Shown piece after piece: positions 48,918 through 60,055 of a DNA stretch of 64,000 nucleotides. Source of the stretch: Thamnaconus septentrionalis. Taxonomy: Eukaryota; Chordata; Actinopteri; Tetraodontiformes; Monacanthidae. How positions within the stretch are numbered: the first letter of the stretch is position 1; each line of letters opens with the position of its first letter. Under the pieces are notes generated by a model that was given only the letters and a program-made list of their open reading frames with translations, ran no database searches and was not told where the DNA came from. The stretch spans positions 22,088,199 to 22,152,198 of the forward strand of contig CM020509.1 in the NCBI GenBank assembly GCA_009823395.1, written 5' to 3'. The position numbers and the translations under genes are program-made.

Positions 48918-48990
48918 ATGATGATGATGATGATGATGATGACGATGATGGTGATGATGATGATGATGGTGATGATGGTGACGATGATGA

Positions 48991-49022
<32 letters not shown>

Positions 49023-49034
49023 ATGATGATGATG
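48918..49034. repeat. (GAT)n triplet repeat in NLR-C intron
   Basis: About 117 nt of GAT/GAC/GGT triplets between the NACHT exon and LRR exon 1, as in NLR-A. Confidence 0.95.
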
Positions 49035-49071
49035 GAAGCAGCAACTTCTCACTCTGCTCTCCTTCATCCAG

Positions 49072-49233
49072 TTTTCTCTCAGAGCTACTGTGTGCAGTGG
49101 TGTCTTCAGCTCTGAAGTCCAGCCCCTCCCACCTCACACTGCTGGACCTGAGTGGCACCACCCTGAAGGATCCTGGAGTAAAGCTGCTCTGTGCTGGACT
49201 GCAGAGTCCAAACTGCAGACTGGAAGTTCTCAG
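49072..49233 (+). CDS. NLR-C LRR exon 1
   Basis: 162-nt phase-symmetric exon encoding [39 protein letters not shown] and [15 protein letters not shown]. It is open. Confidence 0.88.
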
Positions 49234-49846
49234 GTCAGTTCCTGCTTTCTACTGGTGAACAGTGTGTGTCAGCAGATGACAACTGGTGTGTAACGCTGCT
49301 CAGTGTGAAGACTTTGAAGCAGATATTAAAGACTCATCTAGACAAAGTGGATCTTGTTGATATTTTCATGTCAACAATCTGAAGCCAGAAAAGACTTTGG
49401 ATGGTGGAAGAAAGTGTGGAAAATGTCTCCAGTCACTTTGGAGCTGAATGGAAGTTGTTGATTGGTGATGAAGGTCACATGATGGAGCAGAAGATCCTGT
49501 GAAGAAATATTAGAGGCAGATTAATAGTGCAGCAGTATTTCTTCATCTTGTCCTTTGAATGTGTTTGACTTGTAACGAGACTCTGATGACTGAAAAAAGT
49601 CACAAGCACACAAAGGACTCTCTGATTATTTTCCATCTTCACTGCTGATTGGCTGCACACTGACTGACACACTGCTGTTGTTATTGTGTTGACAACATGA
49701 TGATGATCCACACTGGCACAATGACTCGTTTGAGGAAATGACTCAGTGATCCCAACAGCTGCACATCTGGATCATCAACAGGGAGAAATGACTCTTAATA
49801 TGACATTTACACCATGGAAGACATCAAATATTGATTCTTTATTCAG

Positions 49847-50043
49847 GTTGTGGGGCTGCAGGTTGTCAGAGATGAGCTGTGATTGGCTGCTCTCAGCTCT
49901 GAAGTTCAACCCCTCCCACCTCAGACACCTGGAGCTGAGTAAGAATCAGCTGACCTGAGTCTCAAAAACCAGCTGCAGGATTCAGGAGTGAAGGTGCTGA
50001 GTGATTTTCTGCAGAGTCCAGACTGTAAACTGGAGACTCTTAG
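49847..50043 (+). pseudogene. NLR-C LRR exon 2 with 23-nt insertion
   Basis: 197 nt instead of 174. It encodes [32 protein letters not shown] and then TGA at 49956-49958. The extra 23 nt (ACCTGAGTCTCAAAAACCAG plus CTG) look like a partial tandem duplication of the LRR core with slippage. Sequence after it returns to the consensus and the normal donor. The adjacent exons have compatible phase, so skipping this exon keeps the frame. Confidence 0.85.
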
Positions 50044-50366
50044 GTCAGTACTGGTTTGGAACCAGTGGATGATGGTTTCAGCACCAAACACAGTTCATCA
50101 CACATGTTGAATAAACATTGAAATGAAGGTTTATTCATATCAAAATGACATACAGAAATCTGAAGTAAGAAAAAAGGTCATCAGTGGTCATGTGACCAAA
50201 CATCATTTCAACACACATTAGTTTTGGACTGAGGATTTAATTTCAAGATGACATTTTCTGTAGTGTCAGATCCTGAAGTTGACATTTCACTTTGATTTTC
50301 AGAGTGATGACACCCTGGAAAAACTCTCCATCATTATAAACTCTCCATCATTTATTCTCTATTCAG

Positions 50367-50540
50367 GTTGAGGAGCTGCAGGTTGTCAGAGCTCAGCTGT
50401 GATTGGCTGCTCTCAGCTCTGAAGTCCAACCCCTCCCACCTCAGACACCTGGAGCTGAGTTACAACCAGCTGAAGGAATCATCAGTGAAGCCACTGATGG
50501 ATCTTGTCCACAGCAGAGACTATCAACTGGAGAGTGTGAG
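50367..50540 (+). CDS. NLR-C LRR exon 3 (last LRR)
   Basis: 174 nt, encoding [39 protein letters not shown] and [15 protein letters not shown], the terminal-type LRR module. It is open. Confidence 0.88.
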
Positions 50541-50925
50541 GTCAGTACTGGTTTGGAAGCAGTGGATGATGGTTCCAGCACCAAAGCCAGTTGATCCCAC
50601 AGCAGAGGTCCAGTGTTCCCAGTCACAGTGTGAGAGGAGGATGGTGACGTCCAGCTGCTCCTCATTCATCCAACATTTGCTGCCAAACTGCTTCTTCTCT
50701 CAGTTCACCACTCAATTATTGATCAGTTCATCTTCATCAGGCCTCAGTATCAGTCCAACACTCCATGGTCACATGACCTTCATATGTTCCACACTTGACA
50801 TGTGACTGAGAGTCTGCTTCTTCTCACCAGTCACTCCATCATCTCCATCAACAGTCAACGTCTCTGTGATGATGCGTTCAAGGACCGTGAGTCCTGACTC
50901 CTGCTGTCTCTTCTTCTCTCTGCAG

Positions 50926-50968
50926 GTGGCAGGATGAGGAGGAGAGTGTAGAGGAGAGCTCCATCTAG
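50926..50968 (+). CDS. NLR-C terminal exon
   Basis: After TCTTCTTCTCTCTGCAG the phase-2 exon reads R/WQDEEESVEESSI and stops at 50966-50968. The short acidic tail takes the place of the B30.2 domain seen in some fish NLRs. Confidence 0.75.
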
Positions 50969-51107
50969 TGGTTGCTGACAGAACTACAACCAGTGGAGAT
51001 GAGTGACACGCCGAGGCTCCGCCCCTCCTCCACCTGCAAGCTACACACACACACACACACCAGTGGGCGTGTCACGACCTTTGACCCCAGTGGAGCCTGG
51101 TGGCTGG

Positions 51108-51520
51108 TGTAGTGTCTTCAGCCTTGACCCTTCTCCTGCAGGCCTTTTGCCTGTATTAGGAGAACAGATCCCTCGTTCGCGCTGCTTCTGCATTCGGCAA
51201 CCTGCCCTTGGAAGGCTTCATCTCAACTCCCTAGGAAGACTGTATAAATAACACATTCCAACTCTAGTCAGTAACTTTCCCATCCTTTCACCTTCTGTGT
51301 TACAATTGTCTCTTTGTCCTCCTTATATGTGCCTGATGACGAGACCTGTGGGTATAAGGAGGTGATGTTCTAACTATTCTCTGAGAGATTGTGAGAGCGT
51401 CTGCGCATCTGGACACACAGCCTCCCCAGGCTTTCTATACGCCTGTTTTGATACCTGACTTCTTTGTAATAAACCTGTTTTTATGCAACTGAGTCAGTGT
51501 CCACGAGGATTCCTTCAACA
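51108..51520 (+). mobile_element. solo-LTR-like unit
   Basis: It starts TGTAGTGTC and ends TCCTTCAACA (TG...CA). It has a TATA-like TGTATAAATAAC at about 51241 and an AATAAA at 51469, with a U5-like segment after it. It interrupts the alignment between the NLR-C and NLR-A 3' flanks. A target duplication was not recognised, so solo-LTR status is inferred. Confidence 0.45.
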
Positions 51521-52412
51521 TCCACACTTCACTGCTGCAACCTGAAGAATCCATTATACTATCTATCTATCTGTCTATCTTTCTATAATTCTTTCCACAG
51601 AAAGAGGTCTCAAAACAAAAATATTTGCATGAAGCACCATGTGGAGGGGCAAAGTGGCCTCCCCACGAAAAAGGGGATCTGGGCCGACCGGATGGAGGTG
51701 GTGGAGTCGAAGGAGGAGGAAGGCAGCGTCAAGTACAGGACAAAAAAAACTTTATTTTAACCCCAAAAAAAACCCATAAATAAAGCAACAGGAAACTCAG
51801 GTTTCTCGGTCCCCTAGTCTCACAACAGACTAGCCAGCCCCCCTTTATATCCGCCAGCAGCCTGTGGCCAATTGGGCCACCCCACTAACCGTGGGGACCT
51901 TGCAAAAATAGAACATTGCAAACAAAACCAATAACACAAAGAAATATACACTTCAATAAACACAACATACTTCCCCCTAAACATACAAACCCTTAAATAC
52001 AAATAAACCCTACATTATCCCCTTAATTATCTATTCAAAAAAAAAAAACAACAACACCCCCCTTGATGGCAATGGGCTACACCACTTAGCCCGGCGCTCC
52101 ATAAAACCCCACCCCTGCAGCGCGCTCCGCCCCCAGAGCAGCGGAGCCGACCGGGACCAAACGGATGCAGGTGAGATGTGTGTGAGCAGCATGGTGTCTA
52201 GGGTAGAACAGAAGATGGTGGGAGATGATGGAGCAGTGCACTAACTGTTACCGGTTGTTAAGGGGAAAGAATGGGAGTCGCGGTGCTCCGCGCTCCCGAC
52301 GCCGACACCCTGCTCACACCACACGTCCCCCCGCCCCAAAGCACGGCCGGGCACAAGAACAGTAGTAAATACAATAAAAATCTACTACACAACCCCGTGT
52401 GTGCCACTTTCT

Positions 52413-52444
<32 letters not shown>

Positions 52445-52600
52445 AAAACAGCGTCTCTTCCGCTCGCTCTCCCGCGTGGGCAACGCCACGCCGCCGCGTC
52501 CTCGTGGGGGAGACAGTGAGAAGGGGAGGCGGAGATCGCTCACTTTCTCACACACCAGTTGTTGGGTCATTGACTTAAGGGGGGCTGGAATGGCCTTCAT
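51521..52600. other. no gene recognised
   Basis: Contains a short TATC/TGTC repeat (about 51555-51595), A-rich tracts near 51740 and 52030, a GC-rich block at 52100-52340 and a GT/GC tract at 52413-52442. No exon or transposon termini are identified. Confidence 0.3.
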
Positions 52601-53218
52601 CACCCTGATCGAACAGTTGAGGTTGTATTTAGCACAGAAAAAAAATCTCCCTTATCATTCATCCAATGAGAAACTGCCCATATTCCCTTATCCAACCAAG
52701 TATCCAAAAACAATGACTCACCCCAAAAAAGAACATATCTGCTATTCCACAAGGGAGAGTTATGAGGAGTAAAGTTGTGTTTGTACAAGAGGTTCCAGTA
52801 AAGGAGAACTTGCTGGTGATAGTCAGAAAGTTTTACAGGTAGTTTCCAAACATCAAAATCACATGGCAACAGAAAATCAATGCCACCAAGTTTTTGGAAG
52901 ATCACCGTAGGAACATTAAACCAAAGAGAAAGAGCGAAGCCATCTTAACTTCAAGACACCATTCATGGCTGAAAAGTCTATGACATTTAGGCCACCATCC
53001 TCAACAGTCTTCACCAGGTCAGCTCTTCTTATATACTGACATTAGTTTTTCCAAATGAACTTAAAATTTATAGTGTTAATGTGCTTCATAGTTTTGTCTG
53101 AAATGTCTACAGAAAAGGCAGGGTAAATTGTTCTGGACAGACTTTCCATCTTAGAAAGTAACACCCTTCCAAATATTGTATTGTCTCTCTGTAGCCAGGA
53201 GTTGAGAATAGTTTTACA

Positions 53219-54534
53219 TTAAGCGATATTTTCCCTCTGCCTTACTTCTTTGTTTTTTCTAATAACAATACCAAGGTATTTCACTTGCTTTTTAACAGCA
53301 ATATTACAGATCGAGAGAGCAGGCTGATCATGAAGGGCAAAAATTTCACATTTGTCAATATTCAATCTTAGACCAGATGCTTTGGAGAATTGATGGATGT
53401 AATCAACCACTATTGGAATTTGTATCGCATCTTTCGAAAACAATGTCGTATCGTCTGCAAATTGACTTGCCGAATTTTAATTCCTTTAACATCAGTGATT
53501 TTTATCCTAATTGCTAATAATTCTGCCACCGGAATAAATAATAAAGGAGAGGTGTTGCAACCCTGTCTGATACCCCTGTTGACTCTGTACCGTGTTCTAA
53601 AGTCACAGAGCTGTTGATATCATTGTACAACAACCCAATCAAAGTAATGAATTTTTGACCAAAACCAAAATAATTTAGGGTGTTTAGTATAAAAGGGTGC
53701 TCAGCAGAATGGAAAGCTTTATAGAAGTCTAAAAAGAGAATGAACGCCTCCAGTGATAATACATGACTATAATCCACCAGATCCATAACAAGGAGAATAT
53801 TATTGTGGATCGATGGGCCACCTAGAAAACCAGATTGTGTATCATCGACGAGGCGTGACAAACCTACTTTCATTCTAGCAGCTATACATCCAGAGAGCAA
53901 TTTATAATCAGTGTTTAGAAGAGTAAAGTTATCTAAGACTCTCTTGTCTTTATTATGTTTAGCAATGAGCGTTATTAGTCCTTGTTTCATGCTGGGCATC
54001 AGCTCCTTCTTTTCAATACATTCCTGAATCGCCCTGAACAATAAAGATCTTACTTCATCCCAGAACAAGCGGTAGAAATTAGCAGTGAGCCCGTCCGTAC
54101 CAGGAGCCTTGTTCAACGGCAACCCAAGACAGACAGCATCCAACTCTTCTAATAACAAGTCTGAATCACAAAGTTCTCTGAATGTTTCATCCATGACAGC
54201 TTTAAAATTCTCAATCTGGGCAAAGAAGCTCATTGAGTGAGCTGGAGAGAACTCAGAGGAGTAAAGGTTGCTGTAAAACCTAAAGACTTCTTTTTCAATC
54301 ATTTTTTTTTTATCTTTGAATTCACTTCCATTGATGACTTTTCTTTTCAAGCCTGCTGAAGTAAGAGCTGTTTTTTTCACCCTCTTCCATCCATTTTGCT
54401 CGCGATCTTATAGAAGCACCTTCAGCTCTCTTCAGACAAATATCATCAAGTTTGGACTGTAAAAGCATTAGATTTTCCTTTTCTTTAGAAGATAGATTAG
54501 GTTTGCTACAACATCTACTGATCTCGCTGAACAA
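53219..54534 (-). pseudogene. L1-like reverse transcriptase
   Basis: RT motifs in order: NKAPGTDGLTANFYRLFWDE, LMPSMKQGLITLIAKHNKDK, LLNTDYKLLSGCIAARMK, DTQSGFLGGPSIHNN and LFLDFYKAFHSAEHPFI. A degraded segment follows, then the catalytic FADDTTLFSKDA (coding across about 53430-53466) and GLRLNIDKCEIFAL. This is the Tx1/L1 arrangement. A gap and frameshifts lie between the KAFHS and FADD blocks, near 53515. Confidence 0.8.
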
Positions 54535-54866
54535 GTTCTTTTCTTCACTTCTCCTTTCCTCTTTAATGCTAAATCTAATGGAGAATTATCTCATTTTGTA
54601 TTAGGCATATTCCCATTTATTAATTGAATTATCCATGCAGACATCATTTTCGATATTTAGTAATAATTCTCTTATTTTCGCACAGTATTTTCATTCTGCA
54701 GAAGCTTAGCGTTAAATTTCCAGTACCCTTGGTTTTTCGTTCTTGCATGAGACGCATTTAAAGTAATTTCTATTCAACAGTGGTCAGTTAAAGGAGCTCT
54801 GGTAACTAAACAATCAGAAATCAGATCTTCAAGCGAGGCAGCTGAAAGCCAGTAGTCGATCGTAGA

Positions 54867-55400
54867 TTAGGCGGTACCATTGGTTGTGTACCAGGAGTAT
54901 TGCTTCTTCCCTACATTTTGATTTGTCCAGATGTCGACCAAACTATTGTCTCTAATAAAGTCTGTCATAAGGGAGTTATACTGGTGAGTTACAAATTTAG
55001 ACGGCCATCTGTCTTCCCATTCGTGAGGCACCATATTCCAGTCACCCCCCAGTAGAACAAAGTCAGTGGGATGGAGCACTTTAAGCTCAGCTATATTTTC
55101 AGTAACTTTTCTGAAAAGTTGTCTGTTCTGGGCAACAGAATTGTAACCATAAACATTGACCAAAATCAAAAAGTAGCTTTCAACTTTCAAAACTGCAATT
55201 AGCCAATGACCTTCTGCATCTGCTTTGTATGAGATGACATCACCAGGAAGTCTATTCAAACAAACAGCAACACCAGCAGACCTATTGCTCCCATGGCTGA
55301 ACAATATTTTATCACCACACATATTTGTCCAAAAGTTCACATCTTCATCAGAAGAATGAGTTTCCTGCCAAAACCAACAGTGTACTTTTGTCCTTTGCAA
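54867..55400 (-). pseudogene. L1-like AP endonuclease
   Basis: WFWQETHSSDEDVNFWTNM, GVAVCLNRLPGDVI, LVNVYGYNS and LLGGDWNMV are endonuclease motifs (the ET and GDWN residues). A stop at 54864 interrupts the frame. Confidence 0.75.
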
Positions 55401-55828
55401 AACAGAAATAATGCTTTTCTTTTAACAATGTCCTTAAGGCCCTCACATTTAACCACGAAAAGGAAATAGTGCAATCAAACATACACGTTAAAATAAAATC
55501 AACAAATGAAACAACAGAACTCAGAGCGTTCAAACGTAGCCAAAGTAAACTTGTTTACTCCTAAGAATAAAAGTGTCCCACTAACAGTCATTTACTCACT
55601 TCATAAAGTGTCGTATCAAAACCTGATCATTCCTAACCGATCTTCCGACCCTTCATGTATCCGTGTGGCCCACAGAAGTAGGCTAGTTTTCCTTCACGTC
55701 GAGCCTGCTCCATCTGCGGCCACAGCTTCTTCCTCGCCTCCCTGTCCTCCAGCGGCAACATCTCCGAGAAGCGGATGCCCCTCTCCTTACAGACCAGGGA
55801 ATCCTTGCTGCTGCGCCAGATCTCCTCC

Positions 55829-56484
55829 TTAATCAGCCTCCGCGAACATCACCATCACCGGTCTGCTCCGATTGTCCTCCTTCCGCCCGATCCTGTGCAC
55901 GATGTCCACAGCATCTTCCAGCTGACGCACTTCCAAATTAGGAGCAACCTTTCTAAAGAGTTGGATGGCGTCTGCTCCAACGTTTTCACCACTCTTCTCC
56001 GCCAAACCATTAAGTTTGAGACACCACCGCATCTTGTATCTTTCCTGCTCCTTGATCTTCTCCCTCAGGTCGGCGTTTTCAGATTTGAGGTGTTCAAGTA
56101 GATTTTCTAACTCCTTCACTCTTGCTTTGCAATCCTTCGTCTCTTCAGCATTGAGCTGTACCGCTTTCAACAACGCAGCTAGCATGCAGCTAGTCTGCCT
56201 GGCCTGCGCCTTTAACTCATCTGAGTTTTTGTTCATACCTTGAATAGCCTCCAGTAAGCTCAGGTTGGAGACCTGCATCTCTCCTGGCCCCTCCCCTTGC
56301 TCTGCTTACCAGCTGGAGGCTTGGTCGGGGTTGCCGGGGTGGCGCCAGCGACTTTTGTTTTAGCTTGATTAGCCATAGTAGTCTCCATAGCATAGTCATG
56401 GTCGTCATTGACTAGGTCCGGATACGCCAACAAATCCTTAGAAGTGCTCGGCTTTTGAGCCGCCTCAACGTTTTCACTGGACAT
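55829..56484 (-). pseudogene. L1-like ORF1p
   Basis: The N-terminal part (56484-56280) starts MSSENVEAAQKPSTSKDLLA and shifts frame near 56275. The second part (56278-55829) has a coiled coil (KARVKELENLLEHLKSENAD, LREKIKEQERYK) and an RRM-like segment (CLKLNGLAEKSGENVGADAI to VDIVHRIGRK), as in L1 ORF1 proteins. Confidence 0.75.
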
Positions 56485-56641
56485 CTGCAGCGATCATTTT
56501 ACAGTTGTGAGTCGTCTTTTAACAATAATTTGGGACAAGTTGACAACGCTAACGAGTCTTGCTGCTCAACACGCCATCTTGCCGGAAGTCCACCAATAGT
56601 TTTAAAACTGAAGTTGCTTGAGGTCACAATACACTCACAGT

Positions 56642-57399
56642 CAGAGCCGGCCCAAGGCATAAGCGAAGTAAGCGACGGCTTAGGGCCCCAAGGCCACTAG
56701 GGGCCCCCAAGAGCAATCAAAAAAAAAACAAAAAACAATTGTTTTCCCATGTATAAATTATGATTTCTATATGATCAAAGATATATTATTGTACAAAAAC
56801 ACACTTTCAACAGAGTGCAGCTGCTGATGTAGACCTAGTGATTCTTAATGCCTCTGTAGCTAAAGCTTTGCTGCACCGGTGCCTCCTGCCAAGAAAAAAG
56901 AAAAAAGTTGTTCTTGCACTACAACTTATTGTTGCACCTTGCTGTTGCACTTTTTTGAAACCAAAAATAATAAACCAGATGACACATTTACAGTAAGAAC
57001 ATTGTCTACCTGTTTATTTTTGTTACTTTCAGTCAGACTAGATGATATACCTCACTTTGTGCTTTATCACTTGGAATGTTGTGTAAATCAACCCCAGGAA
57101 ACTCTTGTAGCTGGATGTGCTACCCTTTGAGATTGAAAACCATATGTGGCACCCTGGACGTGATCCATGATGCATTCATTGAAATTATTCGTATTAAGTT
57201 TGCATTGGTCTTACTTATGTTTCTGATTATTTTACCTTTGGAGATACAGCAACAGCGTAATTTCAGTAGGATGTAAACAACACTGCCAGAGCTGCATTGA
57301 ACTTATTGTAGGTGTGTGAATGATCAACAATCAATATTGGCTGAAATAGAGGGAAATCAAATTTTGCTTAGGGCCCCATGGAGGCTTGGGCCGGCCCTG
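56642..57399. mobile_element. hAT-type non-autonomous element
   Basis: Inverted ends CAGAGCCGGCCCAAG and CTTGGGCCGGCCCTG, with GCTTAGGGCCCC repeated at both sub-termini. The interior is AT-rich and non-coding. No clear 8-bp duplication was found. It lies just beyond the 5' end of the L1. Confidence 0.65.
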
Positions 57400-59761
57400 G
57401 AGCAACGCACTGGCCCACAGGCATTATTCTGTGGTACTTGTCACAGTGCTCAGTCACAGATACATGTGTGACGACACAAATGAACCAGATGAATCCTGTT
57501 CTTAGTTTAAAACCAAAAAAAGATGCACTGACATCTTGTGCTGTGCTCGCATGTAAAGCAGAAATGTAAATGTAGTTTTCCAGATGAGGTCATTTCCCTA
57601 TCATTTTTTCCTTGTGGTTGTGAGTGATGGACCCCACTGTGTGCTGTCTCCAAAGCTGCCACCTTTTGTCTGTCACAAATGAAGCTACCGTCTTTGTTTT
57701 TCTGAGTATGGTCACCCTGGCCATGTGTTTTTCTACCACTGTGCCGTGGCACACTAGTGTAACTTATTTTAGATTAGTTACAAATAAAGAACAGTAACTT
57801 AGTCAATAACAATTGACAGTTTTTCATACACTTCATTAATCCTGAGGGTTAATAAAATTGAGGGACCTTCCCCTTCTGCCTTTAACCTGAGGTGACAACC
57901 ATCAGCTGCATCCAGCCTCCATAAATGTTAGCAGATAAATCCTTCAGAACCAAACTTGCAGCAATAAAGATGCAACCACTACTGCCTAAATGAATACCCC
58001 TCATATTACCATCAATACAACATGACTGAGTTGAGCAACACTTTTTAAACCATTTATAATCAATAAGCTCACAGTCACACTTCAGTGTTGGGAACTAAGA
58101 TCAGCGATGCTGTTAAAACGTACAAATAAAAGGCAGTTTTAAGACTTTAGTCAACACAGTTTTGATCAGTCCACCAACAGTTCGCTATGTGAGCTTAAAC
58201 AAGCTTGTCCAATAAACTTTGAATTGTTTTATTCAGACACCAATAAGACGACAATGAAAAATCTTATTAATTCATTTGCGTAGAGAAAATGCAGCAGAAA
58301 GACGACTCAGCATTTGGCACTGCTGCTGCTTCAATACACCAAGTTATTCACAGTATTAATTGCAAATGATTTGGCAACAAAATCTTCTGAATCTGCTCTC
58401 AGTGCTCATCCAATCACAGGACGCGAACATGTGACATTCAGTGTAAGACCTTCTTGCTGGTCTTGGTGTCACAGACTCGAGATCTGATTGGCTATGGTCA
58501 CAGACTGTGTCCATTCACTGACGCTGCACTGGATCCTTTTTCCTCCCCAAAATTTCATTTTGCTAAAAAGTTGATTTCTAAATACTTGAACAAATTCATT
58601 TTGAATCAACTTCAAACTGTTGCAGGAACGTTTTGTTTTTTGAACAAAGACAGTGACAACAGAGTCCTCAGTCCTGCCTGAGGGCTCGACTGGCTTCATG
58701 CTGAGTGTTGGGGGCACACTGAGAGCATTTCTGACCCCATTCTGACCCCAATCTGGGGCCATTATTTGTGCAAAAACAACACCTGTGAATGGGTGTGTGG
58801 TCTCTCCGACTGGCTGAGTCGTGGTGTGTGATTGCAGATCACATGGACATGAGGCGACTGATCAGCCAGGTCGCCTCACCTATGTCACCCATGTCTACAG
58901 CCAGCTGTCCTGGATGCTGGGGAGTTGCTTCTTTCCACCTGACCAGTAAAGGTGTTTTGTTTTTTGTTTTTTGTTTTTTGAATAAAATGTACTACTACTA
59001 CTATGCTAGTTAAGATTTCTTAGCTACTGTGCTGGTTTGGGATAGAGGGTGGGAGCTTTTGAAAATGAGACAAAGAATGGCCTTTGTGCAGGTGATTAAA
59101 ACAAGACAAATAAAAACTTTGTTGCTGTGTTACTCTTTTTTGGAACAAAATTAAAGGCAATTTCAAAAATGAAGTGTTTGCTTTCTTCATATCATATTTT
59201 AGGAATAACAGTTTTATAAAGTTAAAAGTTTCAAACCCTGGGAATAGTTTACCAGAACACTGTTGTTACAATACACTTTCTGCCCGAACGAGCAGGCGTT
59301 ATCCACACTGCTTCCAGAAGATGGCAGCCAAGAGTTGCCTGCCAACAAACCAGACTGCGACGTAACGGCAGCCTTGCAGGGTCAGTTTGATGAAGCGCAG
59401 TGATCAACCCAACCCTGCTAGCTGACCTCTCTCACAGGCTTAGAAGAAACACCTGATGGTGCAGCTTGAGGTCGTCATCACTGCTGAACTCAGGGTCACT
59501 GGGTGTTGGATCAGATCATCAGTCCCCAGCTTGTGTCCAAGTTGTTCAGCTTCATGATGTTGATCACTGACGTTCTGATGCCAAAAGGCCTCAGAGTTCC
59601 ATGTGGACGGACATCTACAGCCCTGGAGATCTGCAGGCCTCCTCAGCTCAGCTCCCAGCTCTCCCACCATCCACAGTTAGCAAACAGAGCCAAGAGTGAT
59701 TGTGATGTTAGACTCATGTTAAAATAAAAATAACAACATTGAGAGTTTTTCTGTTTTCCAG
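57400..59761. other. upstream region of the SLAM-like gene; no exon identified
   Basis: I looked for a signal-peptide exon ending in phase 1 before GTRAGT and found no convincing one. A polyadenylation-like AATAAA with a T/G-rich stretch occurs near 58960-58990. Other frames here (for example 58454-58681 and 59174-59365) lack recognisable domains. Confidence 0.35.
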
Positions 59762-60055
59762 TGATCATTTCTTCAAATGCTGAGACAGTGGAGAACCTCA
59801 CTGGCATTGAGGGAGGATCCAGAACCTTTCCACAGCCTGTGTTTCAGCGTGGATTTTTGGTGTATGAGGGAGGAGTTATTGCCATGGTGACAGAGAGGAA
59901 AAGTGAAATACTGAGGGACTCTTGGAAGGATAAAGTTCACTGGAACAACACAAATGGAATCTTTACCATCACGGAGCTACAGACCAACAACTCAGGAATT
60001 TATACTGTTCATGTGATAAAAGGCGTTAAGAAAGGTTATAGACTCACAGTGTTTG
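59762..60055 (+). CDS. SLAM-like V-type Ig exon
   Basis: 294 nt, acceptor TCTGTTTTCCAG, donor GTAAGT. It encodes IISSNAETVENLTGIEGGSR, then LVYEGGVIAMVTERK, WKDKVHWNNTNGIFTITEL and NNSGIYTVHVIKG. The B-strand and F-strand cysteines of a V-set are replaced (GGSRTFP and GIYTVHV). This agrees with CD2-family N-terminal domains, which lack the disulfide. NLTG and NNTN are possible N-glycosylation sites. Confidence 0.78.

Larger units (their letters stand above)
45655..50968 (+). pseudogene. NLR-C: FISNA-NACHT-LRR gene with FISNA frameshift
   Basis: Exons are 45655-45793 (start), 46529-48359 (FISNA-NACHT), 49072-49233, 49847-50043 (damaged), 50367-50540 and 50926-50968. It is paralogous to NLR-A exon by exon, with fewer LRR exons (three) and only one N-terminal module. 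An 8-nt deletion in FISNA leads to a stop at 46713, and a 23-nt insertion in LRR exon 2 creates another. The NACHT frame of about 550 residues downstream of the deletion stays open with intact Walker motifs, so decay is recent or a shorter product is made from an internal start. Confidence 0.82.
52600..56590 (-). mobile_element. L1/Tx1-like LINE, degenerate
   Basis: A minus-strand LINE with ORF1 (about 56484-55829), an APE endonuclease (55400-54867), a linker and RT (about 54534-53440), and a C-terminal region (52905-52610, FLLPCDFDVWKLPVKLS). The 5' start near 56590 (CGGCAAGATGGCG) looks preserved, while the 3' end, UTR and tail after 52610 are missing. Multiple stops and frameshifts make it inactive. 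Confidence 0.8.

Noticed and set aside
48815..49258. 147-codon frame with a long aspartate run fused to LRR residues
   Set aside because: The Asp run is the intronic GAT repeat read through the LRR exon acceptor; the real exon starts at 49072.
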